Positions 1 to 9,270 of a DNA stretch of 64,000 nucleotides are shown piece by piece. Origin of the DNA: Nostoc sp. 'Peltigera membranacea cyanobiont' 210A (GTDB lineage Bacteria > Cyanobacteriota > Cyanobacteriia > Cyanobacteriales > Nostocaceae); assembly GCF_002246015.1 (NCBI RefSeq), contig NZ_NOLJ01000002.1, positions 1-64,000 of the forward strand. Direction: 5' to 3'. Positions within the stretch are counted from its first letter, which is position 1. Each line of letters starts with the position of its first letter. Below the pieces are notes generated by a model. The model had not been told where the DNA came from and made no database searches. It was given only the letters and a program-made list of their open reading frames with translations. The position numbers and the translations under genes are program-made.

Positions 1-26
1 CTCTGCCCCCTTCCCCTTATCATGCA

Positions 27-746
27 ATGCCCCTTGCCTATCCACGCCGTCAACGGCAACTCGAAAGTTTAGTCCAAAAATTTGGTTTGTCGCTAGAAGC
101 ACCTATAAAGTGGGAACTGCTGGATTTAGCGCTCACTCATCCCACTGTCTCTGATTCGGCAAATTATGAACAGTTGGAATTTGTTGGTGATGCAGTGGTG
201 CGGCTGGTGTCGGCTGTTGTGTTATGGGAAAATTATCCCGATTGTCCAGTAGGGGATTTTGCGGCAATTCGTTCGGTGTTGGTGAGCGATCGCATTCTCG
301 CCCAATTGGCCAGAGTTTATGGTTTGGAGTTATACTTACTAGTCGCTGGCAGTGCTACCGCTGATAAAGTTGGTCTAGAGTCACGGCTGGCAGATGCTTT
401 TGAAGCCGTTCTGGGTGCGCTTTACTTAAGTACTCAAAATCTGGAATTGATTCGCTCTTGGCTAGATCCCCACTTCCACGAACTAGCAACAGAAATTCGC
501 CTCGATCCTGCCAGACTTAATTACAAAGCTGCTCTCCAAGAATGGACTCAGGCGCAATTTAAAGTTTTACCAGAATATCGGGTTGTGGAAGTCACTCAAC
601 CACATCGCAATCAAGAACGTTTCATGGCTGAAGTGTGGCTGCACGGAAACAAACTAGGAGTTGGTAAGGGGCGATCGATCAAAACTGCTGAACAAGCCGC
701 AGCTAAAGTAGCTTTTTTAGCAATTCCTAATCCGCAAATACCCTGA
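27..746 (+). CDS. rnc: Ribonuclease III
   Basis: Endonuclease that cuts double-stranded RNA in rRNA and mRNA processing; cytoplasmic. The RNase III domain spans residues ~10-150 and carries the signature EQLEFVGDAV with the expected metal ligands E51 and D55, and the second acidic pair D123/E126 in LADAFEAVLG. A dsRNA-binding domain follows at ~163-233 (NYKAALQEW ... KTAEQAAAKVAF). At 239 aa the length is normal for bacterial RNase III. It opens with ATG directly after a CCCCTT-rich repeat tail, so no clear ribosome binding site is seen. Nostocales often carry more than one RNase III-like protein; which paralogue this is cannot be told here. Confidence 0.93.
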   Translation: MPLAYPRRQRQLESLVQKFGLSLEAPIKWELLDLALTHPTVSDSANYEQLEFVGDAVVRLVSAVVLWENYPDCPVGDFAAIRSVLVSDRILAQLARVYGLELYLLVAGSATADKVGLESRLADAFEAVLGALYLSTQNLELIRSWLDPHFHELATEIRLDPARLNYKAALQEWTQAQFKVLPEYRVVEVTQPHRNQERFMAEVWLHGNKLGVGKGRSIKTAEQAAAKVAFLAIPNPQIP

Positions 747-837
747 GCTTAAAAGAAGGGCAATTAGTCGATAATCAGTTGATTGTCAGTGGTCATTTGT
801 CCCTCGTCCTTTGTATACAAATAACTAATGGCAAATA

Positions 838-952
838 CTTCTCTACGAGAGGCTGCACTTCGACTACGCTCAGTGACCACGCCAACGGCTTCTCTACGAG
901 ACGCTACGCGAACGCGGTAGTTGAGCGCAGTCGAAACTCAGTACAAGTGACA
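838..952. repeat. Interspersed palindromic/STRR repeat block
   Basis: The spacer between rnc and the oxidoreductase holds genomic repeat modules: TCTCTACGAGAGGCTGC, a TTCGACTACGCTCAGTGAC module, CTTCTCTACGAGACGCTACGC, and an inverted version GAGCGCAGTCGAAACTCAGTAC. The same modules recur inside the next gene (about 1590-1640) and near 45760-45815, 39757-39772 and 61685-61725. A short translatable frame through the block is only repeat sequence. AGTCATT/AGTGACAAATGAC heptamers flank it. Confidence 0.8.
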
Positions 953-967
953 AATGACTAATAACTA

Positions 968-2119
968 ATGACTAATAAAATTAATATTGCTGTCATCGGA
1001 GTTGGGCGTTGGGGAGTGCATCTGCTGCGGAATTTTTTAGCACATCCCCAAGTAAATGTAGTTGCTGTAGTAGATCCCCATCCAGAAAGATTAGCGGCGG
1101 TAAAGCAGCAGTTTAACTTAGAAGAGAATGTAGTATTAACAACCCAGTGGGAGGATTTAAAGATAGTGCCAGGGTTGACAGGAGTGGCGATCGCTACTCC
1201 AGCTACCACCCACTATGCTTTAATTAAAGACGCTCTCCAACAGGGATATCATGTTTTGGCAGAAAAACCCCTAACTCTCAATCCAGCAGAATGTCGGGAA
1301 CTTTGCCACTTAGCAGAACAGCATCATTTAATACTAACAGTTGACCACACTTATTTATTTCATCCAGCGGTTGAGCGAGGAAAAACTGTAGTACAAGCGG
1401 GGAAATTAGGTGATTTACGCTATGGCTACGCCACCCGCACCCATTTGGGGCCTGTTCGGCAAGATGTTGATGCGCTTTGGGACTTAGCCATTCACGATAT
1501 TGCTATATTTAACGCTTGGCTAGGTCAAATTCCTGTGCAAGTACAAGCAACGGGTACTGTGTGGCTACAGGGAGCAGGGGAGCATACTTCTCTACGAGAG
1601 GCTGCGCCAACGACTGCGCTCAGTAACCGAGGGAGCAGGGGAGCAGAGGTGAGTCCATATACAGATTCTGTGCCTCAAGGTTTGGCCGATCTAGTATGGC
1701 TGACACTCACATACCCAGATGGCTTTCAAGCTTATATTCATTTGTGCTGGCTGAATCCTGATAAACAGCGACGGCTGGGGATTGTAGGTAGCCTTGGTAG
1801 TTTGATTTTTGATGAAATGTCAATATCATCACCCCTAACCCTGCTACATGGTGAGTTTGAACAGCAAGGGAATCAATTTATTCCTGTGAATCAAAGACAG
1901 ATAGTGCTGGAATTGGAGCCAGGAGAACCATTGGGGCGAGTTTGCTCCTCCTTTGTTGTCTCAATTCTCAACAATACTCCCTCAGAGATTTCGTCTGGCT
2001 GGGTAGGCACTGAGTTAGTAGAAATTCTTGCTGCTCTAACATTATCTCTTAGCCAAGGCGGTAAACCTGTTTTTTTGAGCGATCGCATCGTCAAGGATCA
2101 AAAGTTTCAGGAGTACTGA
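968..2119 (+). CDS. Gfo/Idh/MocA family oxidoreductase with in-frame repeat insert
   Basis: NAD(P)-dependent sugar or inositol-type dehydrogenase family; substrate unknown. The N-terminal Rossmann fold shows GVGRWGVHLL at residues ~11-20, and the family AEKPL motif lies near residue 97, followed by the C-terminal alpha/beta domain with a DLAIHDIAIF segment. At 383 aa it is somewhat longer than usual. The extra length is explained by a low-complexity segment at residues ~202-228 (GAGEHTSLREAAPTTALS then GSRGAEV), a read-through copy of the genomic repeats found in the upstream spacer. It falls between IPVQVQATGTVW and LADLVWLTLTYPDGFQ, which look like adjacent strands in normal family members. 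Whether the enzyme is still active cannot be judged. Confidence 0.85.
   Translation: MTNKINIAVIGVGRWGVHLLRNFLAHPQVNVVAVVDPHPERLAAVKQQFNLEENVVLTTQWEDLKIVPGLTGVAIATPATTHYALIKDALQQGYHVLAEKPLTLNPAECRELCHLAEQHHLILTVDHTYLFHPAVERGKTVVQAGKLGDLRYGYATRTHLGPVRQDVDALWDLAIHDIAIFNAWLGQIPVQVQATGTVWLQGAGEHTSLREAAPTTALSNRGSRGAEVSPYTDSVPQGLADLVWLTLTYPDGFQAYIHLCWLNPDKQRRLGIVGSLGSLIFDEMSISSPLTLLHGEFEQQGNQFIPVNQRQIVLELEPGEPLGRVCSSFVVSILNNTPSEISSGWVGTELVEILAALTLSLSQGGKPVFLSDRIVKDQKFQEY
1571..1652 (+). repeat. Genomic repeat translated in frame inside a CDS
   Basis: GGAGCAGGGGAGCA, then TCTCTACGAGAGGCTGCGCC, a CTGCGCTCAGTAACCGAGG module, and again GGGAGCAGGGGAGCAGAGG. These units are otherwise intergenic in this window (838-952, 5380-5440, 36028-36085). 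Here they keep the reading frame and add ~27 residues to the oxidoreductase. Confidence 0.8.
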
Positions 2120-2141
2120 TGAATATGGACTTTTGACTAAA

Positions 2142-4271
2142 TTACTTATTGAAAGTCCCATTTGCACAAACTCCTCCTTTTGGAAGACTTACCAAAATAG
2201 TTTGCAGGGGCGAAAGACGAATCTCGCAAGTCTCATTTCCAAATAGCAACTGGGACTTCGGGAACTTTTCTTTGTCTACCTCTATTTTCACAGACTTGTT
2301 GATCCCCAAAGAAGAACTTCCCCCAGATTCCTGTAGGTTGGGGTAGCGGCTTGCCTTTACTGGCTCATTCCCAGAGGAGAATCCCAAATCCCCGACATTT
2401 GCTTCTTTATTTGGAACAGCTAACAGCGAGATATCAATCAAAGGTAAGGTAATTTTCAGTGTCGTACCTTGATGAAGTCCCGCACTCTCAAGAGTAATGC
2501 TACCTCCCATGAGTTCGATTAAGTTTCGTGAAATCGCTAGTCCCAGTCCAGTACCTTCAAACTGACGTGTCGTAGTGCCATTCACCATTACAAAGGGGCG
2601 AAATAGTTTGTGCTGTTGAGTCGGATCGATACCTATACCTGTATCTTTGACAGCAACTACCACCTGAGATTGACCACTACTAGATTGAATTTCTGTAGCA
2701 ATGGTGATGCTTCCGGTGTCGGTGAACTTGGTGGCGTTGCCGATAACATTAATCAGCACTTGCTTCAGTTTTCCCGCGTCTGCCTTAATTGGGATCGCTT
2801 TGGAGGCTAACTCACATTTCAGTTGCAAGCCCTTTTGTTGGACATTAACTGATTGTAAATTAATCACTTCTAACAATAGTTGTCGGAGGTCAAGAGGCGT
2901 GGAAACAACTGAAAGCTTACCTGCTTCGATTTTAGAAATGTCGAGTAAATCATTAATAATACCTAACAAGTGAATCGTTGTTTCATCGGCACGTTTAAGA
3001 AACTCCATTTCTTCTTCCCGGTCATCACATAAGCCTTCTTCAACCAGGCGAATACAGTTAATAATAATATTTAATGGGTTTCTCAATTCATGAGAAGTCG
3101 TAGCCAAAAACTGGCTTTTAATTTGGTTAGCGCTTTTTGCTTCTTTCCAAGCTATTTCTAATTCTTCCGATCCAGCTTTTAGACGTTCTACCATTTGGTC
3201 TAATGCTTGGGCCAGTTGATTGAATTCCCGAATTTGAAAATTGTGTGGAACTGGTTGTGCAGCATGGTGAGAGTGAATATTGAGAGCATAGTCTCGCAAT
3301 TCTTCTACAGGACGGGCCAAGTAAGGAGCTAAATATAGGGATGCTAACAAACTTGCGCCAATCAAACCAACTGTCAGAACGATCAGAATTAATTTGATTT
3401 CCTCTAAACCAAACAGCGCATTATCGACACTACTAACAGCTAAAACTATCCATTTTTGCTGTTGCTGTTGAGTAAGTGGATTTGCAATAACTGTATAGCC
3501 AGCGACTAATTCTTCTCCCTGTCTAAAAGACAAACTTATCGAATCGTTTTTTCCCGTAATGGCATTTTTAATTATGCTCTTGATTTGGGAAGCATGAGGG
3601 TGCTGAGTGATATTAGTTCCCACCCAGTCTGTGAATGGGTGTGCCAAAATTGTGCCATCTTCAGCAATCACTACCATAGCGCCCGTGAGCGATCCCGGCG
3701 GATTTCTGGTTTGTTGGTACAATGCAGACTGAATACTTAAGCTGTAAATTGAATTTTTTCGGCTATCGGAAACTGGTGCAGATAAAACTATTTGCAGTTG
3801 ATTTTGTGCATTTCTTTTTCCAGTTGTTCCTGCCTTTGGTGGGAAGATTGCTTTGACATCAATTCCATCACTAGGCAAAGGTAATCTTAATTCTCCAATT
3901 TGTCGATCCCCGCAGCTACTGGCAATTATCTTCTGGTTGAGGAGATTCGTTAATTGGATGCACTCAATACTGGCTGGAAGTTGTTGCCTTAACTGCGTAA
4001 GAATTTCTTGCTCTTGTATAGGCGAATCCGACGGAATAACCGTTGTTTTGCTTACACTCTGCAAATTAGCTTTTAAGATTGCGATCGCATCACCAATTCT
4101 CTCCCCTTTACTGATGGCGCTTTCTGTTAAGTTTTGCCGTGCAGTTCTCAATATACTAGTACGTGCCTTATTCAAGGCAACAAGTTCCCCTACTAGTAAA
4201 ACTGGAACAAACAGCAGCAATATTCTCGTTACTAAAATTCGACGAAAGGAAGATTGGCGGGAATTAGTCAT
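2142..4271 (-). CDS. Membrane sensor histidine kinase (Cache-HAMP-HisKA-HATPase)
   Basis: Hybrid-less two-component sensor. From the chosen ATG (4271): a first membrane helix (LLLFVPVLLVGELVAL), an extracytoplasmic Cache-like sensor region of ~260 residues, a second helix (LILIVLTVGLIGASLLASLYL), a HAMP-type linker, HisKA with the phosphoacceptor box TSHELRNPLN, and an ATPase domain with the N box (INVIGNATKF), G1 (DTGIGID) and G2 (GTGLGLAIS). About 80 residues follow the ATPase domain with no receiver signature. A TTG 48 nt upstream (4319) would add 16 residues, but ATG at 4271 sits closer to the membrane anchor. No adjacent response regulator; the downstream gene is convergent. The ligand is unknown. 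Confidence 0.88.
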   Translation of the reverse strand: MTNSRQSSFRRILVTRILLLFVPVLLVGELVALNKARTSILRTARQNLTESAISKGERIGDAIAILKANLQSVSKTTVIPSDSPIQEQEILTQLRQQLPASIECIQLTNLLNQKIIASSCGDRQIGELRLPLPSDGIDVKAIFPPKAGTTGKRNAQNQLQIVLSAPVSDSRKNSIYSLSIQSALYQQTRNPPGSLTGAMVVIAEDGTILAHPFTDWVGTNITQHPHASQIKSIIKNAITGKNDSISLSFRQGEELVAGYTVIANPLTQQQQQKWIVLAVSSVDNALFGLEEIKLILIVLTVGLIGASLLASLYLAPYLARPVEELRDYALNIHSHHAAQPVPHNFQIREFNQLAQALDQMVERLKAGSEELEIAWKEAKSANQIKSQFLATTSHELRNPLNIIINCIRLVEEGLCDDREEEMEFLKRADETTIHLLGIINDLLDISKIEAGKLSVVSTPLDLRQLLLEVINLQSVNVQQKGLQLKCELASKAIPIKADAGKLKQVLINVIGNATKFTDTGSITIATEIQSSSGQSQVVVAVKDTGIGIDPTQQHKLFRPFVMVNGTTTRQFEGTGLGLAISRNLIELMGGSITLESAGLHQGTTLKITLPLIDISLLAVPNKEANVGDLGFSSGNEPVKASRYPNLQESGGSSSLGINKSVKIEVDKEKFPKSQLLFGNETCEIRLSPLQTILVSLPKGGVCANGTFNK

Positions 4272-4564
4272 CAAGTGTCTCACTTTGCACCTGCAATCTA
4301 CAACACCAAAGATATGCAATTAAATCAGCTAAATGAGACATCTTATTAAATTATCAGAATTTTATTTTCAATGTTTAAAAATAACAAATTGCTATAATTC
4401 AAAAAGAAACGTGGTATACCAAAACTCGTATATGCTAGATGTAGAAGCGATTTGTGTTGCATATCAATACAGTGGTGAAATGATAAAACAGTAGCTTGTC
4501 GGTATGGTTTTTTTGAGAATCTACACACGACTAAAGTAAATATTAAAACTATCAAATCAATTCA

Positions 4565-5305
4565 ATGTTGCAACATCGTCCTCATACTACAGTTGTTTTA
4601 GCAATGAGTGCAGATGGCAAGATAGCAGATTTTAAGCGATCGCCTGCTCGGTTTGGCTCAAGGGTTGATAAAGCGCACTTAGAAAAACAAATTGCTGCCT
4701 CTGATGCCGTTTTGTTCGGTGCTGGGACTTTGGAAGCTTATGGAACAACACTTACTGTAACCGATCCAACTCTAGTGCAACTCCGGGCACAAGGAGGGAA
4801 GCCTCGGCAACCAGTTCATATAGTGATTACAAAGTCTGCAAACCTTAATCCGGAAATTCACTTTTTTAAGCAACCAGTTAGACGCTGGCTACTCACCACA
4901 ACAGCAGGGGAATTTTCGTGGAAAGAACGCTTACAGACGCTTCACTCAACTCTGGGAATCGGAGTACAAGAGTACCCTCCAGAATTTGAGAAGATTCTGG
5001 TTTTTGAAACACCAACACGAGAAATTGACATTCTCGCAGCCTTGAAGCAACTAGCCACTCTACATATAACACGCTTGGCGGTCTTGGGTGGAGGTGAATT
5101 AGTAGCTTCCTTGCTGGAACTGGATTTAATTGATGAATTATGGCTAACTGTCTGTCCGCTCATTTTAGGTGGTAATACTGCACCCACACCCGTCGAAGGG
5201 AAAGGATTTTTACCCGATTTTGCTCCCAAGTTACAACTCATAGAAGTTCATACAGTTGAGCAAGAAGTGTTTTTACACTATCGCCTGCAACGACCAGCAG
5301 ATTAG
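4565..5305 (+). CDS. RibD C-terminal (reductase) domain protein
   Basis: Stand-alone pyrimidine-reductase-type domain of the dihydrofolate-reductase fold, the half of RibD that reduces the ribosyl side chain in riboflavin synthesis. N-terminal core VVLAMSADGKIAD, then the FGSRVDKAHLE helix, AVLFGAGTLEAYG, and the family C-terminal motif AVLGGGELVASLLELDLIDEL with PLILGGNTAPT. The N-terminal deaminase zinc domain (HAE/PCxxC) is absent. At 246 aa the size fits stand-alone members. NADPH is the expected donor, but the substrate may differ from riboflavin intermediates. ribH lies 48 kb away in this window, so there is no rib operon. ATG follows an AT-rich leader without an obvious Shine-Dalgarno. 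Confidence 0.82.
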   Translation: MLQHRPHTTVVLAMSADGKIADFKRSPARFGSRVDKAHLEKQIAASDAVLFGAGTLEAYGTTLTVTDPTLVQLRAQGGKPRQPVHIVITKSANLNPEIHFFKQPVRRWLLTTTAGEFSWKERLQTLHSTLGIGVQEYPPEFEKILVFETPTREIDILAALKQLATLHITRLAVLGGGELVASLLELDLIDELWLTVCPLILGGNTAPTPVEGKGFLPDFAPKLQLIEVHTVEQEVFLHYRLQRPAD

Positions 5306-5324
5306 ATTACGCTAAGTTAAGTTA

Positions 5325-5441
5325 TTTATTGGGTATTGGGCATTGGGCATTGGGCATTAGGCATTGATTATTTTCCTCTGCTCCTCTGCCCCCCTGCTCC
5401 CCCGCTCCCCCGCTCCCTACTCCCTACTCCCTACTCCCCTA
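5325..5441. repeat. Tandem heptamer STRR array (GGGCATT / CTCCCCG / CTACTCC)
   Basis: Four to five copies of ATTGGGC-type heptamers followed by CTCCCC(G/T)-type units and three ACTCCCT units, ending 3 nt before the next start codon. Translation of this array gives a spurious 36-residue extension (MGIGHWALGI...) to the following gene. Confidence 0.85.
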
Positions 5442-5443
5442 AG

Positions 5444-6625
5444 ATGGTGGAACAACTTAAGCCTCGCTATTCTGTCGTTTGGACAAACAAAATCGCTGAA
5501 GTACCCCAAAATGCCTGGAATGCTTTGGCAATGCCACTCAAAACGCCATTTTTAGAATGGGAGTGGCTGAATAATCTCGAAACTTCCCAGAGTGTTACGG
5601 CTAAAACTGGTTGGTTGCCAAATCACTTGACATTGTGGCGAGATAAAACGCTGATTGCTGCTGCGCCACTTTATCTTAAAGGACATAGTTCTGGTGAATT
5701 TGTTTTCGATCACCAATGGGCAGAGTTAGCCGATCGCATCGGAGTCCAATATTACCCAAAATTGCTGGGAATGACACCATTCACCCCAGCGGAAGGTTAT
5801 CGGTTCTTAATTGCTCCAGGAGAAGATGAGGATGAAATCACAGCGCTGATGGTGCATGAAATTGACACTTTTTGCTCCAAAAATCGGATTTCTGGGTGTC
5901 ATTTTCTCTACGTCGATCCCCAATGGCGTCCGATGCTGGAACGGCATGGTTTTACAACTTGGCTGCACCACAGCTATATCTGGGAAAATGCTGGTTTTAA
6001 AACTTTTGATGATTACTTGAAGGTGTTTAACGCTAATCAGCGCCGCAATATCAAGCGGGAACGCAAAGCTGTGGAGAAAGCAGGTTTACGATTGCAACCG
6101 CTGAGTGGCGATCAAATTCCTCAGTCTTTGTTTCCCTTGATGCACCAATTCTATGCTGACACCTGTGATAAGTTTGGCTGGTGGGGTAGCAAGTATCTCA
6201 CACGGAGATTTTTTGAGCAACTACACACCGATTATCGCCATCGAGTCTTGTTTGTTGCTGCATATAGCGAGGAAGATAATTCTCATCCTTTAGGAATGTC
6301 TTTTTGTTTATTTAAAGATGACAAACTCTATGGACGCTATTGGGGAAGTTTTCAAGAAATAGATTGCTTACATTTTGATGCTTGCTATTATGCACCTATT
6401 GAGTGGGCGATCGCTAACGGTATCCAAATTTTTGACCCTGGCGCGGGTGGGCGACACAAAAAACGCCGTGGTTTCCCCGCTATGCCCAATCACAGTCTGC
6501 ACCGCTTTTACAATAATCGTTTAGGACAAATTTTACTTCCCTATATTAAAGAAGTGAATCAACTCGAACAGCAGCAAATTGAGGCAATTAATGCAGAGTT
6601 GCCATTTAATAACCGAGATTCTTAA
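5444..6625 (+). CDS. GNAT-fold N-acyltransferase, DUF482 / peptidoglycan-type family
   Basis: Member of the DUF482 branch of GNAT acyltransferases, related in fold to FemAB aminoacyltransferases. Recognised from WENAGFKTFDDYLKVFNANQ with RRNIKRERKAV just after it, and from a C-terminal CYYAPIEWAIANGI and FDPGAGGRHKKRRGF region; this basic GAGG..K.RRG stretch is characteristic of the family. About 393 aa from ATG 5444. A start at 5336 would only translate the repeat array, so it is rejected. Substrate unknown. Followed after 83 nt by a DUF4346-type gene on the same strand. Confidence 0.85.
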   Translation: MVEQLKPRYSVVWTNKIAEVPQNAWNALAMPLKTPFLEWEWLNNLETSQSVTAKTGWLPNHLTLWRDKTLIAAAPLYLKGHSSGEFVFDHQWAELADRIGVQYYPKLLGMTPFTPAEGYRFLIAPGEDEDEITALMVHEIDTFCSKNRISGCHFLYVDPQWRPMLERHGFTTWLHHSYIWENAGFKTFDDYLKVFNANQRRNIKRERKAVEKAGLRLQPLSGDQIPQSLFPLMHQFYADTCDKFGWWGSKYLTRRFFEQLHTDYRHRVLFVAAYSEEDNSHPLGMSFCLFKDDKLYGRYWGSFQEIDCLHFDACYYAPIEWAIANGIQIFDPGAGGRHKKRRGFPAMPNHSLHRFYNNRLGQILLPYIKEVNQLEQQQIEAINAELPFNNRDS

Positions 6626-6708
6626 AGAATGCCAAGGCAGAGGGTGAACGACGAATTACACTTGATATAGAGTGTAAAAACCCTGAAAAAAGAAAATTTC
6701 TTTTTATA

Positions 6709-7098
6709 ATGCTTATGGATTTAATAGTTGAAGATTTAGCCGCAATTGATGATAAACTTTCCCAGCGTCATATTGACCTAGATCCAGGTGGATATTTCAT
6801 TATTTACTTGGATCGAGAGGCAGGGTTAATTTATGCCAAGCATTTTACAAATGTGATTGACGATCGCGGTTTAGCTGTCGATCCCGAAACGGGAAAGGTA
6901 ATTCCGGCGCGAGCAAAGGTAGAACGAACTCATACAACAGTTTTTAGCGCCAGAACGGCGAAAGAACTTTGCGTGAAAGTTTTTGAACAAACTCAGCCCA
7001 CTTTGGTAACTAAATTAGATCATGCAGCTTATTTGGGTCGAGAATTTGTCCGGGCTGAGGTAGCTTTAGTTACAGGGCAAGAGTATGTTCAAGATTAA
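6709..7098 (+). CDS. DUF4346-like conserved cyanobacterial protein
   Basis: 129-aa soluble protein of unknown function, widespread in cyanobacteria. Recognisable core: DPGGYFIIYLDREAGLIYAKH, then AVDPETGKVIP, ARTAKELCVKVFE and a C-terminal LDHAAYLGREFVRAEVAL. These match my recollection of the DUF4346 family, which in other organisms is appended to a dihydropteroate-synthase-like domain; here it stands alone. There are two close ATGs (6709, 6715); neither has a good ribosome binding site. Function should not be assigned. Confidence 0.7.
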   Translation: MLMDLIVEDLAAIDDKLSQRHIDLDPGGYFIIYLDREAGLIYAKHFTNVIDDRGLAVDPETGKVIPARAKVERTHTTVFSARTAKELCVKVFEQTQPTLVTKLDHAAYLGREFVRAEVALVTGQEYVQD

Positions 7099-7099
7099 A

Positions 7100-7175
7100 G
7101 TTAGGAGTGAGGAGTTAAAAGTTAGAAATTCATAACTCCTAACTCCTAACTCCTAACTCCACTCCTAAATCTCCC
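7100..7175. repeat. CTAACTC heptamer repeats forming an inverted structure
   Basis: TTAGGAGTGAGGAGTTAAAAG is answered by three tandem CTAACTC units and CACTCCTAAAT, so the two halves can pair into an imperfect hairpin between two convergent genes. It may double as a bidirectional terminator. Confidence 0.6.
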
Positions 7176-7176
7176 A

Positions 7177-7914
7177 TTACCCATTAGATGAGGGCTGATT
7201 TATCTGATAGATATAGTAAGTTGCCATTGGGATAACGGTGGCAGCAATTAACAACCCTACTACCCAAGCAGTAGCGTTACCTTGGTTGGTTTCTTCTGCT
7301 TTCTTGAAAGTGCCTCCAACCTGTACATTGTTAGTTATTTGGGGTGGCCCTGGATCGGCTTTGCCAGAAAGAACGGCGACAAGGCGATCGCTGGCATCGA
7401 GAAATGCCTGATTGTATTTGTCACCATTGCGTAACGGCACACTTACTGTTTCAGTCGCTACACTCTCGGCAATAGAGTCAGTAAGAATTGGCTTGACTTG
7501 ATCCCCAGTAATAATGGCAGTACCATTGGTAACTGTATCAAGAACCAATAAAGTTTGATTAGCTTGGGCTGCTTTTGTCGGAAACCATTTTTCAAACAGT
7601 TCTTTAGTAAAACTTTCTGGTGTTTCACCGTAGTCGAGGCGGCGAACAGTAACAATTCTGACTTCCTTATCTGTTTGCTTTGCCAAATCCTTAAAAGCGC
7701 TGCTAATCTTGCCTTCATTCAGACGACTGATGACTTCACCTTGATCCAAAACCCAGGTGTCATTCCCTGCTGTCAGGCTAGGTATTTGATACACACCTGT
7801 GGCTGAAGCAGGTGTGGCAAACAGCGAGGCTGCGAAAATAACCGTCACCAAAGGTAGAATTAGCCAGATGAGGTGTTTTTGACTGCTAAAAACTTGTTTG
7901 AGGAGCTGTTTCAT
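7177..7914 (-). CDS. TPM-domain protein, Psb32-like
   Basis: Secreted or lumenal TPM-domain protein. Psb32-type members act in photosystem II repair in cyanobacteria and plants. From ATG 7914 (AGGGA about 9 nt upstream) there is a signal peptide ending PASATGV, then the TPM domain: the WVLDQGEVISRLNE region, KEVRIVTVRRLDYG, FEKWFPT, QTLLVLDTVTNGTAIITGDQV and DRLVAVLSGK. A single C-terminal helix (AWVVGLLIAATVIPMATYYIY) anchors it to the membrane. A start 30 nt further upstream would precede the signal peptide without a better ribosome site. The start is followed by a ~500-nt spacer leading to surE on the other strand. Confidence 0.85.
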   Translation of the reverse strand: MKQLLKQVFSSQKHLIWLILPLVTVIFAASLFATPASATGVYQIPSLTAGNDTWVLDQGEVISRLNEGKISSAFKDLAKQTDKEVRIVTVRRLDYGETPESFTKELFEKWFPTKAAQANQTLLVLDTVTNGTAIITGDQVKPILTDSIAESVATETVSVPLRNGDKYNQAFLDASDRLVAVLSGKADPGPPQITNNVQVGGTFKKAEETNQGNATAWVVGLLIAATVIPMATYYIYQINQPSSNG

Positions 7915-8119
7915 CGTGTGATCCCTAAGACAGACTTGCACCAAAAATACTACAGAACCACTGCAAAAATCACCTCTTTCCCGATTTTCTTCAGTGTAAA
8001 ATTTCTGATATTCCCAGCAAATATGTATATTGTACGGGATTTTTGATTACACAAACTTGTTCTGAAGGTGGTTGCAAGCATTAACCTGACGCTAAACCCC
8101 TTACTAGTCACAAGAAATA

Positions 8120-8157
8120 CCGCCCATTTTGGGAATTAACCCAAATGCTTAGGGCGG
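8120..8157. other. Stem-loop in the psb32-like/surE divergent spacer
   Basis: CCGCCCATTTTGGG pairs with CCCAAATGCTTAGGGCGG through an inner TTTGGG/CCCAAA and an outer CCGCCC/GGGCGG helix. There is no T run on either side, so it is not a clear terminator. The rest of the 7915-8410 spacer is AT-rich and shows nothing else I can support. Confidence 0.45.
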
Positions 8158-8410
8158 AATTTGCAAACCATCTAGAAATCATATCGCATGATTCATATTT
8201 TGGTTCAGCAACGCCATATTTTTTCATATCTGCGAGTAGCTTTTTCTGACGTACTCATTAGATATCTGAGTGAAAAAGAATGTCAAGACGTTATCCTGCT
8301 AGCTCTCTACAAGGGTTCTAGACAATGCATATTTAGTTTATAGAGATGTCTATGTGATGGTTTATATCTGCATTTTTCTGATATTTTAGCTAAATCAATA
8401 TCATATATAC

Positions 8411-9091
8411 ATGACTATACTTTTAACTAACGACGATGGCATTGATGCCCCTGGTATCCAAGCGCTGCTCAAAGCTGTAAACGGCAAAAATTCTATTATC
8501 GCTGCTCCTGCTGATCATCAGTCTGGCTGTGGACATCAAGTTACTACTACTCGTGCTATCAACCTCCAGCGACGTTCTGAGACTGAGTATGCGATCGCAG
8601 GTACTCCCGCTGATTGTGTGAGAATTGCAATAACACAAATTACCGCAGATGTCAAATTTGTACTTTCAGGTATCAACGCTGGGGGAAACTTGGGAGTAGA
8701 TGCCTATATTTCTGGCACAGTGGCTGCTGTGCGGGAAGCCGCGATGCACGGTATTCCCGGAATTGCCATTTCCCAGTATCGCAAAGCCAAGCAGAATTTT
8801 GATTGGGATCTGGCTGCTAAATTCACTGCTGAAGTTTTAGCGGATTTACTCAAGCGTCCCTTAGAACCAGGAAGCTTCTGGAATGTGAATCTGCCGCATC
8901 TGCAACCAGGAGAACCACATCCTGAAGTGGTGTTTTGCCAAGCCTGTACCAAACCTTTGCCCGTGAACTATCGAATTGAAGGCGATAATTTTTATTATGT
9001 AGGGGAATATGGCAAACGCGATCGCACTCCTGGCAGCGATGTAGATGTATGTTTTTCTGGCAATATCGCCGTTACCCAGTTAAGAGTTTGA
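8411..9091 (+). CDS. surE: 5'/3'-nucleotidase SurE
   Basis: Survival-protein SurE, a metal-dependent nucleoside-monophosphate phosphatase. N-terminal metal site TNDDGIDAPGI, then AAPADHQSGCGHQVT, AGTPADCVRIAI, and the family motif VLSGINAGGNLGVDAYISGTV with AAVREAAMHGI. At 226 aa the size is slightly short but complete; the C-terminus ends with DRTPGSDVDVCFSGNIAVT. It opens with ATG after an AT-rich leader and stands alone on the + strand. Confidence 0.95.
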   Translation: MTILLTNDDGIDAPGIQALLKAVNGKNSIIAAPADHQSGCGHQVTTTRAINLQRRSETEYAIAGTPADCVRIAITQITADVKFVLSGINAGGNLGVDAYISGTVAAVREAAMHGIPGIAISQYRKAKQNFDWDLAAKFTAEVLADLLKRPLEPGSFWNVNLPHLQPGEPHPEVVFCQACTKPLPVNYRIEGDNFYYVGEYGKRDRTPGSDVDVCFSGNIAVTQLRV

Positions 9092-9270
9092 CATTGGCTA
9101 TCAGTTACTAGTTAACTGCTACCACCGTTTAGTGGATATTGAGGAGAGCTTCTAGGGCTATTAATTAATCTTATGGGTATGTGGTGCGATCTTGATCGCA
9201 ATTTTCAAGGATTTGAAATCTGGTAAAGTTTCAGTGGTACTGAACACTAATTTCAAAAAAGGAGAAATAT

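Noticed and set aside
779..961. A 60-codon + strand frame before the oxidoreductase
   Set aside because: It is entirely interspersed repeat sequence with no independent coding signal.
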